Counted from the first letter of the stretch, positions 9,416 through 18,186 are shown. The stretch is DNA of 64,000 nt from BOG-1112 sp964611335 (GCA_964611335.1 CAZSXR010000002.1:124001-188000), one strand, 5' to 3'. The notes: generated by a model from the letters alone, not told the origin. A program made the numbers and translations.

Positions 9416-10722
9416 GTGAACGCCCTTCATTTCCAGAAATTTACTTGCAGCTTGCAGAGACACTTGCAAAGCGTTCAACCTGCAAACGTTTAAAAGTTGG
9501 AACTGTGATCACAAGCGAAGACTTTAGAAAGGTGCTTGCAGTCGGTTATAACGGAAATGCAACAGGTTTACCAAATACCTGTGATCGTGATGAGCCTGGA
9601 AACTGTGGGTGTTTCCCACCTAACGTACTTGTACAGACAGATAAAGGTCGTATTCCTATTCAAGATATTAAAGTGGGTAATTCTGTTCTTACTCATATGG
9701 GTAGGTATAGACCTGTGACCGCTATTCTACGAAAAGAAAGCGCAAAAAGAAAATATGTAAAATTAAGTGCTGGTCATAAACAAGAAAATAGTTGTCGATT
9801 TATTTCAACAATTGATCATCCAATTATGGTTGAAAGAGCTGGAGAAATGTCATGGGTTAAGGCTGACGATCTGATTGTTGGAGATGTTGTGTTAAGAAAT
9901 TCAATTCCATGTCGCGATTGCAAGCAACCTATTCCGGATTATCGGATACTGTGTAATTCATGTTTTAGACAATCAGCAAATACTGCTGCTTGGCGTGAGA
10001 GAATATCAAAAAGGATGAAAGAGGATAATCCTATGAAAAATCTATATGGTCCTCGCAAGAAGTTCGATGATGGGAAAATTGAGTCTTTAGTTTCTAGACA
10101 AAAACTAGGCCAAAAAAAATTAAGCGATAATTTATTTCAGCACATTAAAGAACAAGGACTTGATAAGAAATATAGATGTGTTGTTGTGGATCATATTGGA
10201 GAGCGCCCCGATATTATTTTGATTGATTGGGATAATAGAGAAGTTATTGCCTATGAATATGAAAGACATCGCAGAAATATCAGGCCTGACAAATTTAAGA
10301 AATATAACCAATTTGATGATGTAAGATGGCACATCGTTAATGTCCCACAAGGAGAGTTGGGTTTACATAACGGATTTTCTAAGGTTAGGGTTCGAACTAT
10401 TGAAAGAATGGTAAGAACATCTCCCATATATAACTTGGAAGTCGAAGAAGATAATTCTTATGTTTGCCAAGGACTTGTTGTTCACAATTGCCTACATTCG
10501 GAAGAAAATGCAGTGATCAACTGTGATTCTCCTCGTTCTATGCCTAAAATTGTTTTTGTAACGCATAGACCTTGTGTGAGCTGCGCGAAAAGACTGATCA
10601 ATCTTGGAAATGTTCGTAAAGTTTATTATGCGAAAGAATACAGGTCGACTGAGTCTAAAGATCTTTTCGCTTTGGTGGGGATTGATCTGGAACAAATAGA
10701 GCTGAGAGATCAGGTTCAGTAA
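9412..10722 (+). CDS. dCMP deaminase family protein interrupted by an intein
   Basis: The host protein is a zinc deaminase of the dCMP/ComE type (dCMP to dUMP, feeding dTMP synthesis). The start is the ATG at 9412 that overlaps the ribD stop (ATGA); an upstream in-frame start would overlap ribD further and lacks similarity. Exteins are residues 1-66, ending GNCG, and a 77-residue C-terminal part beginning CLHSEENAVI. Spliced, they give a 143-residue enzyme, the usual size. Zinc ligands are the His in HSEE and the PCVSC cysteines, with Glu as proton shuttle. The intein sits directly before the Cys-x-His active-site block, typical for inteins in conserved sites. thyA lies at the far end of the window, functionally linked but not adjacent. 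Confidence 0.93.
   Translation: MSERPSFPEIYLQLAETLAKRSTCKRLKVGTVITSEDFRKVLAVGYNGNATGLPNTCDRDEPGNCGCFPPNVLVQTDKGRIPIQDIKVGNSVLTHMGRYRPVTAILRKESAKRKYVKLSAGHKQENSCRFISTIDHPIMVERAGEMSWVKADDLIVGDVVLRNSIPCRDCKQPIPDYRILCNSCFRQSANTAAWRERISKRMKEDNPMKNLYGPRKKFDDGKIESLVSRQKLGQKKLSDNLFQHIKEQGLDKKYRCVVVDHIGERPDIILIDWDNREVIAYEYERHRRNIRPDKFKKYNQFDDVRWHIVNVPQGELGLHNGFSKVRVRTIERMVRTSPIYNLEVEEDNSYVCQGLVVHNCLHSEENAVINCDSPRSMPKIVFVTHRPCVSCAKRLINLGNVRKVYYAKEYRSTESKDLFALVGIDLEQIELRDQVQ
9610..10488 (+). mobile_element. Intein (293 aa) with zinc-ribbon, NUMOD3-like and nuclease-like insert
   Basis: The first residue is Cys (CFPPNVLVQTDKG, block A), followed by VGNSVLTH. STIDHPIMV is the block B TxxH. The C-terminal end is NLEVEEDNSYVCQGLVVHN followed by Cys+1, matching blocks F and G with penultimate His and terminal Asn. 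All splicing residues are present, so it should splice. Between the Hint halves lies a non-LAGLIDADG insert. It has two CxxC pairs (9910-9963), a KRMKEDNPMKN stretch resembling NUMOD3 DNA-binding modules (about 10009-10041), and RPDIILIDW...VIAYEYERH (10201-10272), which resembles a PD-(D/E)xK-type core. A homing endonuclease of unusual type is inferred. Confidence 0.9.
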
Positions 10723-10736
10723 GGTGGCACCAATCT

Positions 10737-11219
10737 CTATTTCGACATGTTTAGTTCAGTCACAGAACCGAGATCTTTGATGCCTGAAACTTTCTTCTTA
10801 TGAAGCTCATCAATACCAACGAAGTTAGAAGTATCTTGTTGAAGCATTTTGATCTGACCGTTGAATTTTGCACCTTGCTGAATGGTGAGAGAAGGCGTTT
10901 CTAAGTCTCCATCAAAGACAGCACTTTCACTTAATTCAATTTTCGAACTTACAACGAATGTACCCGTGCATTTTCCATGAAGGATGACGTCTTCTGCTTT
11001 GACATCCGCTTCGATAACCGCACTTTCTTCCAATATCAATGTACCTTCTGAAATAATCTCCCCTTCAATTCTTCCGCCAATGCGACTGGAACCTTTGCAA
11101 TACAATTTTCCATTGAAATGACATCCTGATGTCAAAATTGTAACTGCAGATTCATCGGAAATGCTTCGGCGTATAGAGTTGAGAGTTCCTGCTCGTTTAT
11201 TTTTACTAAAAAACATCAT
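10737..11219 (-). CDS. Bactofilin family cytoskeletal protein
   Basis: A 160-residue protein with the bactofilin beta-helix (DUF583): short hydrophobic repeats with Gly at turns from about 20 to 130, for example SRIGGRIEGEIISEGTLIL and FDGDLETPSLTIQQGAKFNG. The N- and C-terminal tails are short and polar, as usual. Bactofilins polymerise without nucleotide and scaffold wall synthesis, stalks or chromosome partners. I chose the ATG at 11219 (or the adjacent ATG at 11216) because GGAAGAGG lies just upstream; the longer open frame would run into the terminator hairpin. A TATAAT box lies about 37 bp upstream of the start. Confidence 0.92.
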   Translation of the reverse strand: MMFFSKNKRAGTLNSIRRSISDESAVTILTSGCHFNGKLYCKGSSRIGGRIEGEIISEGTLILEESAVIEADVKAEDVILHGKCTGTFVVSSKIELSESAVFDGDLETPSLTIQQGAKFNGQIKMLQQDTSNFVGIDELHKKKVSGIKDLGSVTELNMSK

Positions 11220-11255
11220 ATTAAACCTCTTCCTGACAAGGGTATCCTTAAAACC

Positions 11256-11261
11256 ATTATA
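11256..11261 (-). promoter_or_regulatory. -10 box of the bactofilin gene
   Basis: The minus strand reads TATAAT, a perfect -10 hexamer, about 37 bp before the bactofilin start. The nearest -35-like hexamer, TTTGCG or TTGCGT 15-16 bp upstream, is weak. It lies between the rpsI terminator and the bactofilin gene, the expected place. Confidence 0.5.
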
Positions 11262-11280
11262 CCACAAAGAACATAGACGC

Positions 11281-11319
11281 AAAAAAAGCCACATTTCGAT
11301 AAGAAATGTGGCTTTTTTG
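11281..11319 (-). terminator. Rho-independent terminator of rplM-rpsI
   Basis: Perfect inverted repeat: GCCACATTTC and GAAATGTGGC around a 5-nt loop, flanked by A7 and T6. It lies 20 bp after the rpsI stop. Because both flanks are A/T runs, it can act in both directions. Confidence 0.9.
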
Positions 11320-11338
11320 TTTTGCTTCTAAAACAGTT

Positions 11339-11734
11339 CTAACGTTTAGAGAACTGGAAGCGCTTACGAGCACCAGGCTGACCTGGAAGTTTACGCTCTT
11401 TCTTACGAGCATCGCGTGTCAAGAGACCCGCTCTTTTCAAAATCTTGTGATGTGCTTCATCAAGCTTGGAGAGCGCTCTTGCAATCGCATGGCGAATTGC
11501 ACCAGCTTGTCCTGAAAGACCTCCGCCTAACACGTTAATGTTGGCGTCATACTTACCTACGTTGTTTGTCAACTCAAATGGCTGCATAACGAGAACGCGG
11601 GATGTTGGTCTAATCAAATAAGCATCAACATTGCGACCGTTGATCGTAATTTTACCATCGCCCTTTTTCAAGTTGAGACGCGCAACCGCAGTTTTGCGTT
11701 TGCCAATTGTACTTTGTATATATTTGGTAGCCAT
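11339..11734 (-). CDS. rpsI: 30S ribosomal protein S9
   Basis: A full-length S9: GKRKTAVARLNL near the N-terminus, GGGLSGQAGAIRHAIARAL in the middle, and the basic C-terminal tail ending KRFQFSKR, whose last residues contact P-site tRNA in the ribosome. It follows rplM directly. An ATG overlapping the rplM stop (TAATG, at 11740) and a second in-frame ATG at 11734 are both possible; GGAG lies 4 and 10 nt upstream respectively. I chose 11734 because MATKY matches the usual S9 start. A strong terminator follows. Confidence 0.95.
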   Translation of the reverse strand: MATKYIQSTIGKRKTAVARLNLKKGDGKITINGRNVDAYLIRPTSRVLVMQPFELTNNVGKYDANINVLGGGLSGQAGAIRHAIARALSKLDEAHHKILKRAGLLTRDARKKERKLPGQPGARKRFQFSKR

Positions 11735-11739
11735 AAGCA

Positions 11740-12186
11740 TTAAACTCCGTTTGCTATTCTCGGTTGTAGTGGGGTCGCTTTCTGAGCGCTATGAGGATGG
11801 TTGGCATCCTTGTAAACTTTCAGCTTTCTTAAGAAACGCTTACGCAATTTGTTCTTTGGAAGCATCCCCAAAACAGCAAAACGGATAAGACGGTCTGGGT
11901 AGGTCTTTTTCATTTCTTGCGCTGAAGTTGTCTTCAACCCGCCTGGGAATTGGCTATGATTGTAGTATTCTTTTTGGTTCCATTTATCGCCAGTCATCTC
12001 GATTTTATCTGCGTTTGTAACGATAACGAAATCGCCGCAGTCCATATAAGGGACAAAATACGGCTTGTGTTTCCCGCGCAACACATCTGCAACCTGTGAC
12101 GCCAAACGGCCTAATGTTTTTCCAGCGGCGTCTACGACTATCCAGTCTCTCTTAACGCTTGCCGGACTGATACTTGTGGTCCTCAT
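11740..12186 (-). CDS. rplM: 50S ribosomal protein L13
   Basis: A full-length L13: DWIVVDAAGKTLGRLASQVA, LRGKHKPYFVPYMDCGDFVIV and MLPKNKLRKRFLRKLKVY are hallmark segments. An early large-subunit assembly protein, encoded with rpsI as in most bacteria. The start is ATG at 12186 (MRTTSIS); a further in-frame start 6 residues upstream is less likely. A short perfect palindrome lies in the leader. Confidence 0.95.
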   Translation of the reverse strand: MRTTSISPASVKRDWIVVDAAGKTLGRLASQVADVLRGKHKPYFVPYMDCGDFVIVTNADKIEMTGDKWNQKEYYNHSQFPGGLKTTSAQEMKKTYPDRLIRFAVLGMLPKNKLRKRFLRKLKVYKDANHPHSAQKATPLQPRIANGV

Positions 12187-12206
12187 CCATGCTCTCCAAA
12201 ACAATC

Positions 12207-12223
12207 GAGTTGTTGCACAACTC
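12207..12223 (-). promoter_or_regulatory. Palindrome in the rplM leader
   Basis: GAGTTGT, three bases, ACAACTC: a perfect 7-bp dyad about 20 bp upstream of the rplM start. L13 autoregulates its own leader in some bacteria, but this hairpin is too short to assign to a known leader family. It could equally be an operator. Confidence 0.3.
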
Positions 12224-12310
12224 TAATATCTATACTGGCCATTTTCCAGCATTTTTCCCTATTTCATACGGTCTAGGAACGGCGAAATATATCCTGAACT
12301 CCAGGTAAAA

Positions 12311-13480
12311 TCAACACTTGTCTTGTACTTCGAGCCTTGGAATTTTCTTCCATCCTGAATAGGAAACGAGGTCACCATAATACACTTGGTGGTAAATTGC
12401 CAAGATCTTACGCACTACACGTTCCCAAGTAAATTTTTTCACTCGCTCATAACCCTTCCGAATGAGGGTCTCTCTCAAGATAGGATTATTCAAAAGCTGA
12501 TACATAGCTTCCGTCAGCTCCCTCGCATCATAAGCATCGACGGTCAACGCCGCATCCCCTACGACTTCGGGCAAAGAAGAGCTGTGAGAGGTCACAACAG
12601 GAGTTCCGCTTGCCATAGCCTCAAGGGGTGGAAATCCGAAGCCCTCATATAAACTTGGGTACACTACGAACTTTGCCTCTCTGTAGTAGTTCCTCAAATT
12701 TTCTTCATCTACAAATCCTGCGAGAATGATGTCTTCCTTGAACTCAAGAATGCTCAATGAAAATTCAGCAAAAAGAGGACTCTCTCCTCCAATGAGTATG
12801 AGTTGTGTTTTAATTTCAGGATTTTTCTTTCGGAGTATTCCGTAGGCTTCTACGAGAAGTTTGATATTTTTTCGGGGCTCTAAGGAACCAACATAAAGAA
12901 TGTAATCTTTGCGTGGCCTGTCGATTGGATCTAAACTTTCTTTCTGCATAAAGAAATCATCAACAGCCCAATACACTAAAGAGATGTTGTCCAAACCTAC
13001 TTTGCAATATTGCAATAAGTCATTTCGTGAATTGTTGCTGTTTGTAACAACACGTGTTGCTTTTTTTACAATGCGTGGGATGACAAAGCGATACCAATTA
13101 CGGAAAGCGACACTGTACCATTGTGGGTTTACAATAAAGCAAAGATCATGAACGTGAACAATAGATTTACCTTTGTAAAACAAAGGAGCCATATTCGCAG
13201 GAGAGTGAAGAATATCGACTTTATACTGTCTTGCAAGTCGAGGAAGAACAAACTGTTCCCAAAGTACATTGCGAAAAGTGTCTCCTGTCCTAAGATTAGA
13301 CATCACAATTTTAACATTTGGATAATTCCATTCCTGCTGCTTCAATTCGCTCTGACCTGCAAAAAGAATGTATTCGTTCTCTCTATCGAAACGAAGAAGC
13401 GTAAGAACCATGTTCATTGCAGCACGTTGAACACCGGTTTGTTTGGTCATGAGAAAACGTCCGTTTATACCGATTCTCAT
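12311..13480 (-). CDS. Glycosyltransferase, GT4 family
   Basis: A 389-residue cytoplasmic or membrane-peripheral GT-B enzyme. The N-terminal acceptor half begins MRIGINGRFL and has GVQRAAMNM. The C-terminal half binds the nucleotide sugar: YILYVGSLEPRKNIKLLVEAY, then the EX7E segment YEGFGFPPLEAMASGTPVV and SSLPEVVGDAAL. This is the mannosyltransferase-like branch (Wzx/Wzy-type polysaccharide or O-antigen enzymes). The start is the ATG at 13480, 4 bp after the stop of the upstream GT4 gene. The two GT4 genes are related in sequence, probably from an old duplication, and should act successively on one glycan. Confidence 0.92.
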   Translation of the reverse strand: MRIGINGRFLMTKQTGVQRAAMNMVLTLLRFDRENEYILFAGQSELKQQEWNYPNVKIVMSNLRTGDTFRNVLWEQFVLPRLARQYKVDILHSPANMAPLFYKGKSIVHVHDLCFIVNPQWYSVAFRNWYRFVIPRIVKKATRVVTNSNNSRNDLLQYCKVGLDNISLVYWAVDDFFMQKESLDPIDRPRKDYILYVGSLEPRKNIKLLVEAYGILRKKNPEIKTQLILIGGESPLFAEFSLSILEFKEDIILAGFVDEENLRNYYREAKFVVYPSLYEGFGFPPLEAMASGTPVVTSHSSSLPEVVGDAALTVDAYDARELTEAMYQLLNNPILRETLIRKGYERVKKFTWERVVRKILAIYHQVYYGDLVSYSGWKKIPRLEVQDKC

Positions 13481-13484
13481 GCAT

Positions 13485-14582
13485 TTACTCGACACAGGAA
13501 TTGTATAAAGCAAGAGTCTTCTCTGCCATGCCAGACCATGTAAATTTTTTGGAATGTTCTATTCCTCTTTCACGAAGAGGGTTGTCTTTTGATCCTAGAT
13601 TCAACATGAGGTCTCTTAAAACACCTCCGAAATTTTCTATATCTGTAGGATCTACAAAGATTGCATTTTCTCCTACCACTTCTGGAAGACTTGAAGAACG
13701 GCTTACAACTACAGGAGCACCGCATGCAAGAGCTTCCAAGGGAGGAAGTCCGAAGCCTTCGTATCCCGACGGATATACAAAAAGTTTACATAAAGAATAA
13801 ACAGCAGGCAGATGTTCTTCTTCTATAAAGCGGATAAAGTAGATCTGATGTTTTTTCCCATGGGTTTCCGCAAGAGTGATTAAGCTATTATCCGCGGGCC
13901 CTACAAGAACCAGAGGGTTTTCTAAATCCGATTGCACATAGGCACTGACCAGTTGGAAAACATTTTTATGAGGTTTGTTATTGGACAAGCAAAAAATAAA
14001 GGAATCAGGAAGTTCATACAATTCCTGAACGTATTCTAGAAAGCCAGGATCTTCCACTGGCTTGTAATGCTCAGACACACCGTTATAGGTTACGAAAATT
14101 TTATTTCTTTGAACCCCTAGGTACTTCACCATTTCATTTTTTGAAAATTCAGAAACTGTAAGCACACATTCACTTCTGCGCATCGCATAACGCACAAGTG
14201 TTTTGTAATAAAACTGATGCATGAATGTATAGTATTGAGGAAGCATAATATGGTTTAAATCATGAATGGTCATAATCATCTTCGATGGACAAAGAAAGGG
14301 TGCAACGAAAGAAGGAGAATGGAAGAGGTCTATACGAAGTTTTCTCAAAAGTCTAGGGATTGCCCACTGCTCTCGAAAACTAATCCACCTCGCATTCGTA
14401 GGAATCAATGTGATGTGATCTGGCCATTTAAGTTGAAAGAGCGGGCTGTTTTCAAAAACTATTAGAAAAAATTGATGTTCTGTTTTCATTGTTGACAAAC
14501 AGCTTATCAATTCAAAGACATAACGGGCGATTCCATGCATGGAGCGCGGTTGAATCATGCGACCATCGATGGCAACTCTCAT
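13485..14582 (-). CDS. Glycosyltransferase, GT4 family
   Basis: A 365-residue GT-B enzyme, paralogous to its downstream neighbour. It has the N-terminal MRVAIDGRMIQPRSMHGIARY, where the Gly-rich loop binds the sugar nucleotide, the strand-loop MTIHDLNHIMLPQYYT, the C-terminal EX7E segment YEGFGLPPLEALACGAPVV and SSLPEVVGENAIF. Sugar and acceptor cannot be read. The start is the ATG at 14582, 7 bp after the stop of the upstream gene, chosen because MRVAIDGR is the conserved GT4 start; an in-frame ATG 8 codons earlier would overlap that gene. Confidence 0.92.
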   Translation of the reverse strand: MRVAIDGRMIQPRSMHGIARYVFELISCLSTMKTEHQFFLIVFENSPLFQLKWPDHITLIPTNARWISFREQWAIPRLLRKLRIDLFHSPSFVAPFLCPSKMIMTIHDLNHIMLPQYYTFMHQFYYKTLVRYAMRRSECVLTVSEFSKNEMVKYLGVQRNKIFVTYNGVSEHYKPVEDPGFLEYVQELYELPDSFIFCLSNNKPHKNVFQLVSAYVQSDLENPLVLVGPADNSLITLAETHGKKHQIYFIRFIEEEHLPAVYSLCKLFVYPSGYEGFGLPPLEALACGAPVVVSRSSSLPEVVGENAIFVDPTDIENFGGVLRDLMLNLGSKDNPLRERGIEHSKKFTWSGMAEKTLALYNSCVE

Positions 14583-14589
14583 TGATTTG

Positions 14590-15246
14590 TTAAAATGCCC
14601 AACCAATTTCTAATCCTATTTGAAAAGATTTCGCCAATGTCTGTTCTAAATAAGTTTTGTCATGTGCACCAAATGCCCTACGAGTGTGTTGATCTGAAGA
14701 AATCTCTGTGATTTGACTTAGAAAATATTTGGCGCCCACAAAGGTGCCTATTAGAAAGCCGATATCTTTGCCCACAAATCTGTAGCCTGCGCGAGCTCGC
14801 ATTGTAGGTCCTCGCGCTTTTGCGAAATAACGTTCTTCGGTGGGGGTTTTTTGTTTGGTCCAATCAATGTCTTCAGCGCGATATCCAAGACCCATTGCGT
14901 AATTGAATCCGCTCATATGAAGCGAGTCGCTATATTGAGCAAACATGAGACCCAATTCTCTCCCCTTCGTAAGCAGCGAAGCACCCTGGCTATTACGGAT
15001 CTGAGAACGCGTGAGTTCTTCTTTTTGCCCCTCAGAGCCCACCCACTGAGTCCAATCCAGCGCAATGCTTTCTCTATTGAAAAAATTGTACTCTACTCGA
15101 AGGACTCCTTCTCTTCCAAGAGTGAGTGCTGGCAGTGTAATTGCAAAGGTCTTTTCTTCTGCAAATGCTGCATTGCTAAAAAAAGATGCACACACAAGAG
15201 TGAAACTTGTATTACGGATTTTTGAACGCCTTAGATTTAAGCACAT
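14590..15246 (-). CDS. Probable outer-membrane beta-barrel protein
   Basis: A 218-residue protein with an N-terminal signal peptide (to about residue 29, AFA before EE). The rest alternates hydrophobic and polar residues with many aromatics and glycines (VLRVEYNFFNRESIALDW, MRARAGYRFV). It ends in a beta-strand with C-terminal Phe (IGLEIGWAF), the assembly signature of outer-membrane barrels. The size suits an eight-stranded barrel. No specific family is recognised. It is the first gene of a minus-strand run with the two GT4 genes, spaced 7 and 4 bp, so an envelope-glycan context is inferred. Confidence 0.7.
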   Translation of the reverse strand: MCLNLRRSKIRNTSFTLVCASFFSNAAFAEEKTFAITLPALTLGREGVLRVEYNFFNRESIALDWTQWVGSEGQKEELTRSQIRNSQGASLLTKGRELGLMFAQYSDSLHMSGFNYAMGLGYRAEDIDWTKQKTPTEERYFAKARGPTMRARAGYRFVGKDIGFLIGTFVGAKYFLSQITEISSDQHTRRAFGAHDKTYLEQTLAKSFQIGLEIGWAF

Positions 15247-15337
15247 AGCTAGCCTTCCCTGTATAAAAAGGACCTTGCTAGACTATTATATCACTCGTGG
15301 TTTTTTCCCGAACTCTTCCACTTCACGAAAGGTTTTT

Positions 15338-16237
15338 ATGAACGAAACAAAATCTCAACGAGGCGAATGGAAAATCAAAACACTAGAGATTCCCCATAGC
15401 ATCAAAATCCGTTATGGAATTTATTCGCGAGAAGAAGAGATAGAACAGTACATCCTCTTTCTCAATGGTCATGGTGAATTTATTGAAAAGTATGATTACT
15501 TGCCTGACGATTTAGAACTTCCACCCCATTATGCGTTTCTTACTTGGGATCACCGAGGGCAAGGCGCTTCGGGTGGTGAACCTCGTTTGCATATTGAAAA
15601 CTATGAAGAGATGGCAAAAGATGCACAGTTTGTCGTGAAAACCCTCGTTGGAAATAAACCTTACAAAGTGATCGCACATTCTATGGGAGGGCTCATCGCT
15701 TTGTATTCCACAATGAAAGGTTATCTAGCACCCGAGAGATTGATTATGAGTGCGCCTTTGTTTGGAATACAACATCCGATTCCTGAAGTTGTCGGGAAGG
15801 GGCTCGCAAATCTTGCGACACAAGTCGGAATAGGAAAGTGGTATTTTCAAAAACACCTCCAGAGTAAAATTAAATTTGAAAATAATATTTTTACTCATTC
15901 TTTAGAACGTTTTGAAAAACGTTTTAAAAGTCCTTACATGATTGAAGGCATTACTTTCGGTTGGATCAAAGCTACTTTCGATGCCATTGATTATGTAACA
16001 GACACAAAACATCTAAAATCTTTTAAAACTCCTACTAAAATTCTTTACGGTGATGACGAACGTCTTGTGGATATAAACGCGATTGAAGAATGGGTGAAAA
16101 AAGCTAAAAAAGTGAGTTCTGCAAAAATTACCTGTGAGAAAATCAATAAAACACGTCATGAAATTTTTGCGGAAGCCCCACCAGCTTACACTCAAGTTTT
16201 GGATAGAACTCGCAATTTTGTTTTTTCCCCTTCATAA
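15338..16237 (+). CDS. Alpha/beta hydrolase, monoacylglycerol-lipase-like
   Basis: A 299-residue serine hydrolase. The oxyanion and N-terminal strand are FLNGHGEF. WDHRGQGASGG is the conserved strand 4 loop of the lysophospholipase/monoglyceride lipase family. The nucleophile elbow is AHSMGGL (GxSxG-like with A at the first position). The acid loop is ILYGDDERLVD, and the catalytic His is near KTRHEIF. No signal peptide, so cytoplasmic. Start ATG at 15338; upstream starts in the frame would overlap the divergent barrel gene. Substrate probably a monoacyl lipid, by family. A lipase-like gene lies at 26.5 kb but is unrelated in sequence. Confidence 0.9.
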   Translation: MNETKSQRGEWKIKTLEIPHSIKIRYGIYSREEEIEQYILFLNGHGEFIEKYDYLPDDLELPPHYAFLTWDHRGQGASGGEPRLHIENYEEMAKDAQFVVKTLVGNKPYKVIAHSMGGLIALYSTMKGYLAPERLIMSAPLFGIQHPIPEVVGKGLANLATQVGIGKWYFQKHLQSKIKFENNIFTHSLERFEKRFKSPYMIEGITFGWIKATFDAIDYVTDTKHLKSFKTPTKILYGDDERLVDINAIEEWVKKAKKVSSAKITCEKINKTRHEIFAEAPPAYTQVLDRTRNFVFSPS

Positions 16238-16293
16238 AATTCCTCTCTTTCCGATAGTCCTTGAGTCGGTTTTAAAAACTTAAGGATATCGTT

Positions 16294-18186
16294 ATGCTTA
16301 GTCTAAAAAAATTGCATGCAAAGCAAATTCTCCTTCTTTCATTCCTAATTTTAGGGTCTTGCAAAAAGTCTTCACACGAAGGTGGAAGTTCGAATGCGGC
16401 ATTAGTGGGAACTTCCGCTCAAAAGCAAACCCAAACTTCAAGCCTTTATGCAACCGGTATTGCATTGGGAGTTGCAGACTTTGTAGTGCTTAGAGATTGT
16501 GATGCTTCAAACAAATGCACCAACGATATTCTGACCTCTCAGGATGACCTGATCGGGGACACCGAGATGATGAGTATTTCTATAAAAGGAGCAAACGATC
16601 CTGGTTCTATGCAAGTGATTGCATGTGAACAGAAAGCAAAGTTTCAACCGAGTCATGTAACGATCCCTCCTTCTGGAGTTACACAAATCACCACGGATGT
16701 GACACTTCAGAACACAGTTTATACATGCTTGTTGCAGAAGTATCCGAAGAGCCGTTTACTAAGTGGTTCTGAAAGTTCACAGTCCACTGCTTTAGCTCTT
16801 GCAGAAAATGTATCTACGAATTCGAAAACAAGTTCCCGTTTGAGTTCTACTCAAACAGCTCTCATCGGAGCTGCTGCAGGTTGGGCTGTTGGGTCTTTTG
16901 CTGTTATGGCAATGTATGCTGTTCCTACGACAGTAGATATTATGAATTATCGAAATATTTTGAATAAAATAACAGGAACACCTCCTACTGGAGGACGCAC
17001 TTACGATAAAATTTTCATGACTGATTTTGATGGAACCCTAGGAATGGGAGATTTTGAGCCTCATAAGTATGGAAGTGTTGATGTTCTCAATGAACATGTC
17101 AATACACTCGGTCAAAAAGGACACTTAAATCAAAGTGAATGGGAAGATTTTTGTAAACGTAAGATAGGTGGAACACAAGGAATGAAGGAGTTTAAGAAAA
17201 AATTTGCAGTCGATGGCTATATTACTGTCGATGGAGAAAAAATCTCTGTTGATAAAATTACAGCTACTCAAATTGTTGAAGCTGGACTGATTCCTGAGCT
17301 TCAACAATTAAAGGGATATAGTAAAAATAACTTGCCTAACTTTCAATTCCTCGCAGCGAATGGACATATGGTGATCCACGATGGCCACTATTACAACGCT
17401 CCAACGTGGTTGGAAGGAGCAACTGAAAGCCTTCGCGGACACATCGACGCAGGTCACCTTGTAATGTTTAACTCCACAAACCCTCGTCCTGAAGTAGCTT
17501 CTCTTATCGAAGCAAGTTTAGCGCAAAAAATCGGTGAAAACAAAGCGCCCCGTTACGAAGCAGGAAAAAGGGGAAGCAGTACACTTACTCGTTGGGAGAA
17601 TGTTTTTATCGGAACAGCAGCTGCAATTGGTGTTCACCCTACGGAGAATGCCATTGTCGGAGGGACCTCGGTTATTGCGAATGGTGACAAAACTGCTATT
17701 GCCCAAAAGATGCTTAAAGATGCCTATGAAGCGAGAGCAAGACTCTCAGAGAACCCTCGAATGATTTGTCTCGACGACAAGCCCGACAAAGATCCTAAGT
17801 TCGATGCATTTGCGGAAGATATTCGTGCTAGAAATGTAGTGATCAGATCGAGAGCTGTTTCTGTAATAGACTCAAACAGCAAGGTTACTAACACGGATCA
17901 TATAGCAGCATCCAATAGTAGTGCTTTTGAAGAAGCTAAATTTCAAGGAATAACACCAGGACATAGCTATGTAATAGAAGACGCTTCGATAATAAGAACA
18001 AACTCCAATACACCATTTCACGACAGTACATTGGGATCCAAAAAATATTCTTCCCCCTTCAAAGGCGCGCTTCCGAAAGGAGTTCTCCCCTCGCATTTAG
18101 CAAAAGGTGGATTCGGAGCTGCGCTTTTGGGAGGAGTGCTCGCAGGTGTTGGAGCGGCAGTCGGGTCCTCCTTCGGTCATGAGTAA
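16294..18186 (+). CDS. Large lipoprotein with HAD-like phosphatase domain
   Basis: A 630-residue protein. It has a lipoprotein signal (FLILGSC, Cys23), a Ser-rich linker to about 60, and a hydrophobic segment near 188-208. A HAD-like domain begins at about 240: FMTDFDGTLG is motif I (DxDGT), MFNSTNPRPE near 390 is motif II-like, and MICLDDKPDKDPKFDAF near 490 is motif IV-like. The Gly/Ala-rich C-terminus (about 605-625) is another hydrophobic segment. HAD enzymes are usually cytoplasmic phosphatases, so a lipid-anchored HAD with two extra hydrophobic segments is unusual. It may be secreted or surface-exposed. Function unknown. The 62-bp gap to mnmH holds the mnmH Shine-Dalgarno. Confidence 0.75.
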   Translation: MLSLKKLHAKQILLLSFLILGSCKKSSHEGGSSNAALVGTSAQKQTQTSSLYATGIALGVADFVVLRDCDASNKCTNDILTSQDDLIGDTEMMSISIKGANDPGSMQVIACEQKAKFQPSHVTIPPSGVTQITTDVTLQNTVYTCLLQKYPKSRLLSGSESSQSTALALAENVSTNSKTSSRLSSTQTALIGAAAGWAVGSFAVMAMYAVPTTVDIMNYRNILNKITGTPPTGGRTYDKIFMTDFDGTLGMGDFEPHKYGSVDVLNEHVNTLGQKGHLNQSEWEDFCKRKIGGTQGMKEFKKKFAVDGYITVDGEKISVDKITATQIVEAGLIPELQQLKGYSKNNLPNFQFLAANGHMVIHDGHYYNAPTWLEGATESLRGHIDAGHLVMFNSTNPRPEVASLIEASLAQKIGENKAPRYEAGKRGSSTLTRWENVFIGTAAAIGVHPTENAIVGGTSVIANGDKTAIAQKMLKDAYEARARLSENPRMICLDDKPDKDPKFDAFAEDIRARNVVIRSRAVSVIDSNSKVTNTDHIAASNSSAFEEAKFQGITPGHSYVIEDASIIRTNSNTPFHDSTLGSKKYSSPFKGALPKGVLPSHLAKGGFGAALLGGVLAGVGAAVGSSFGHE

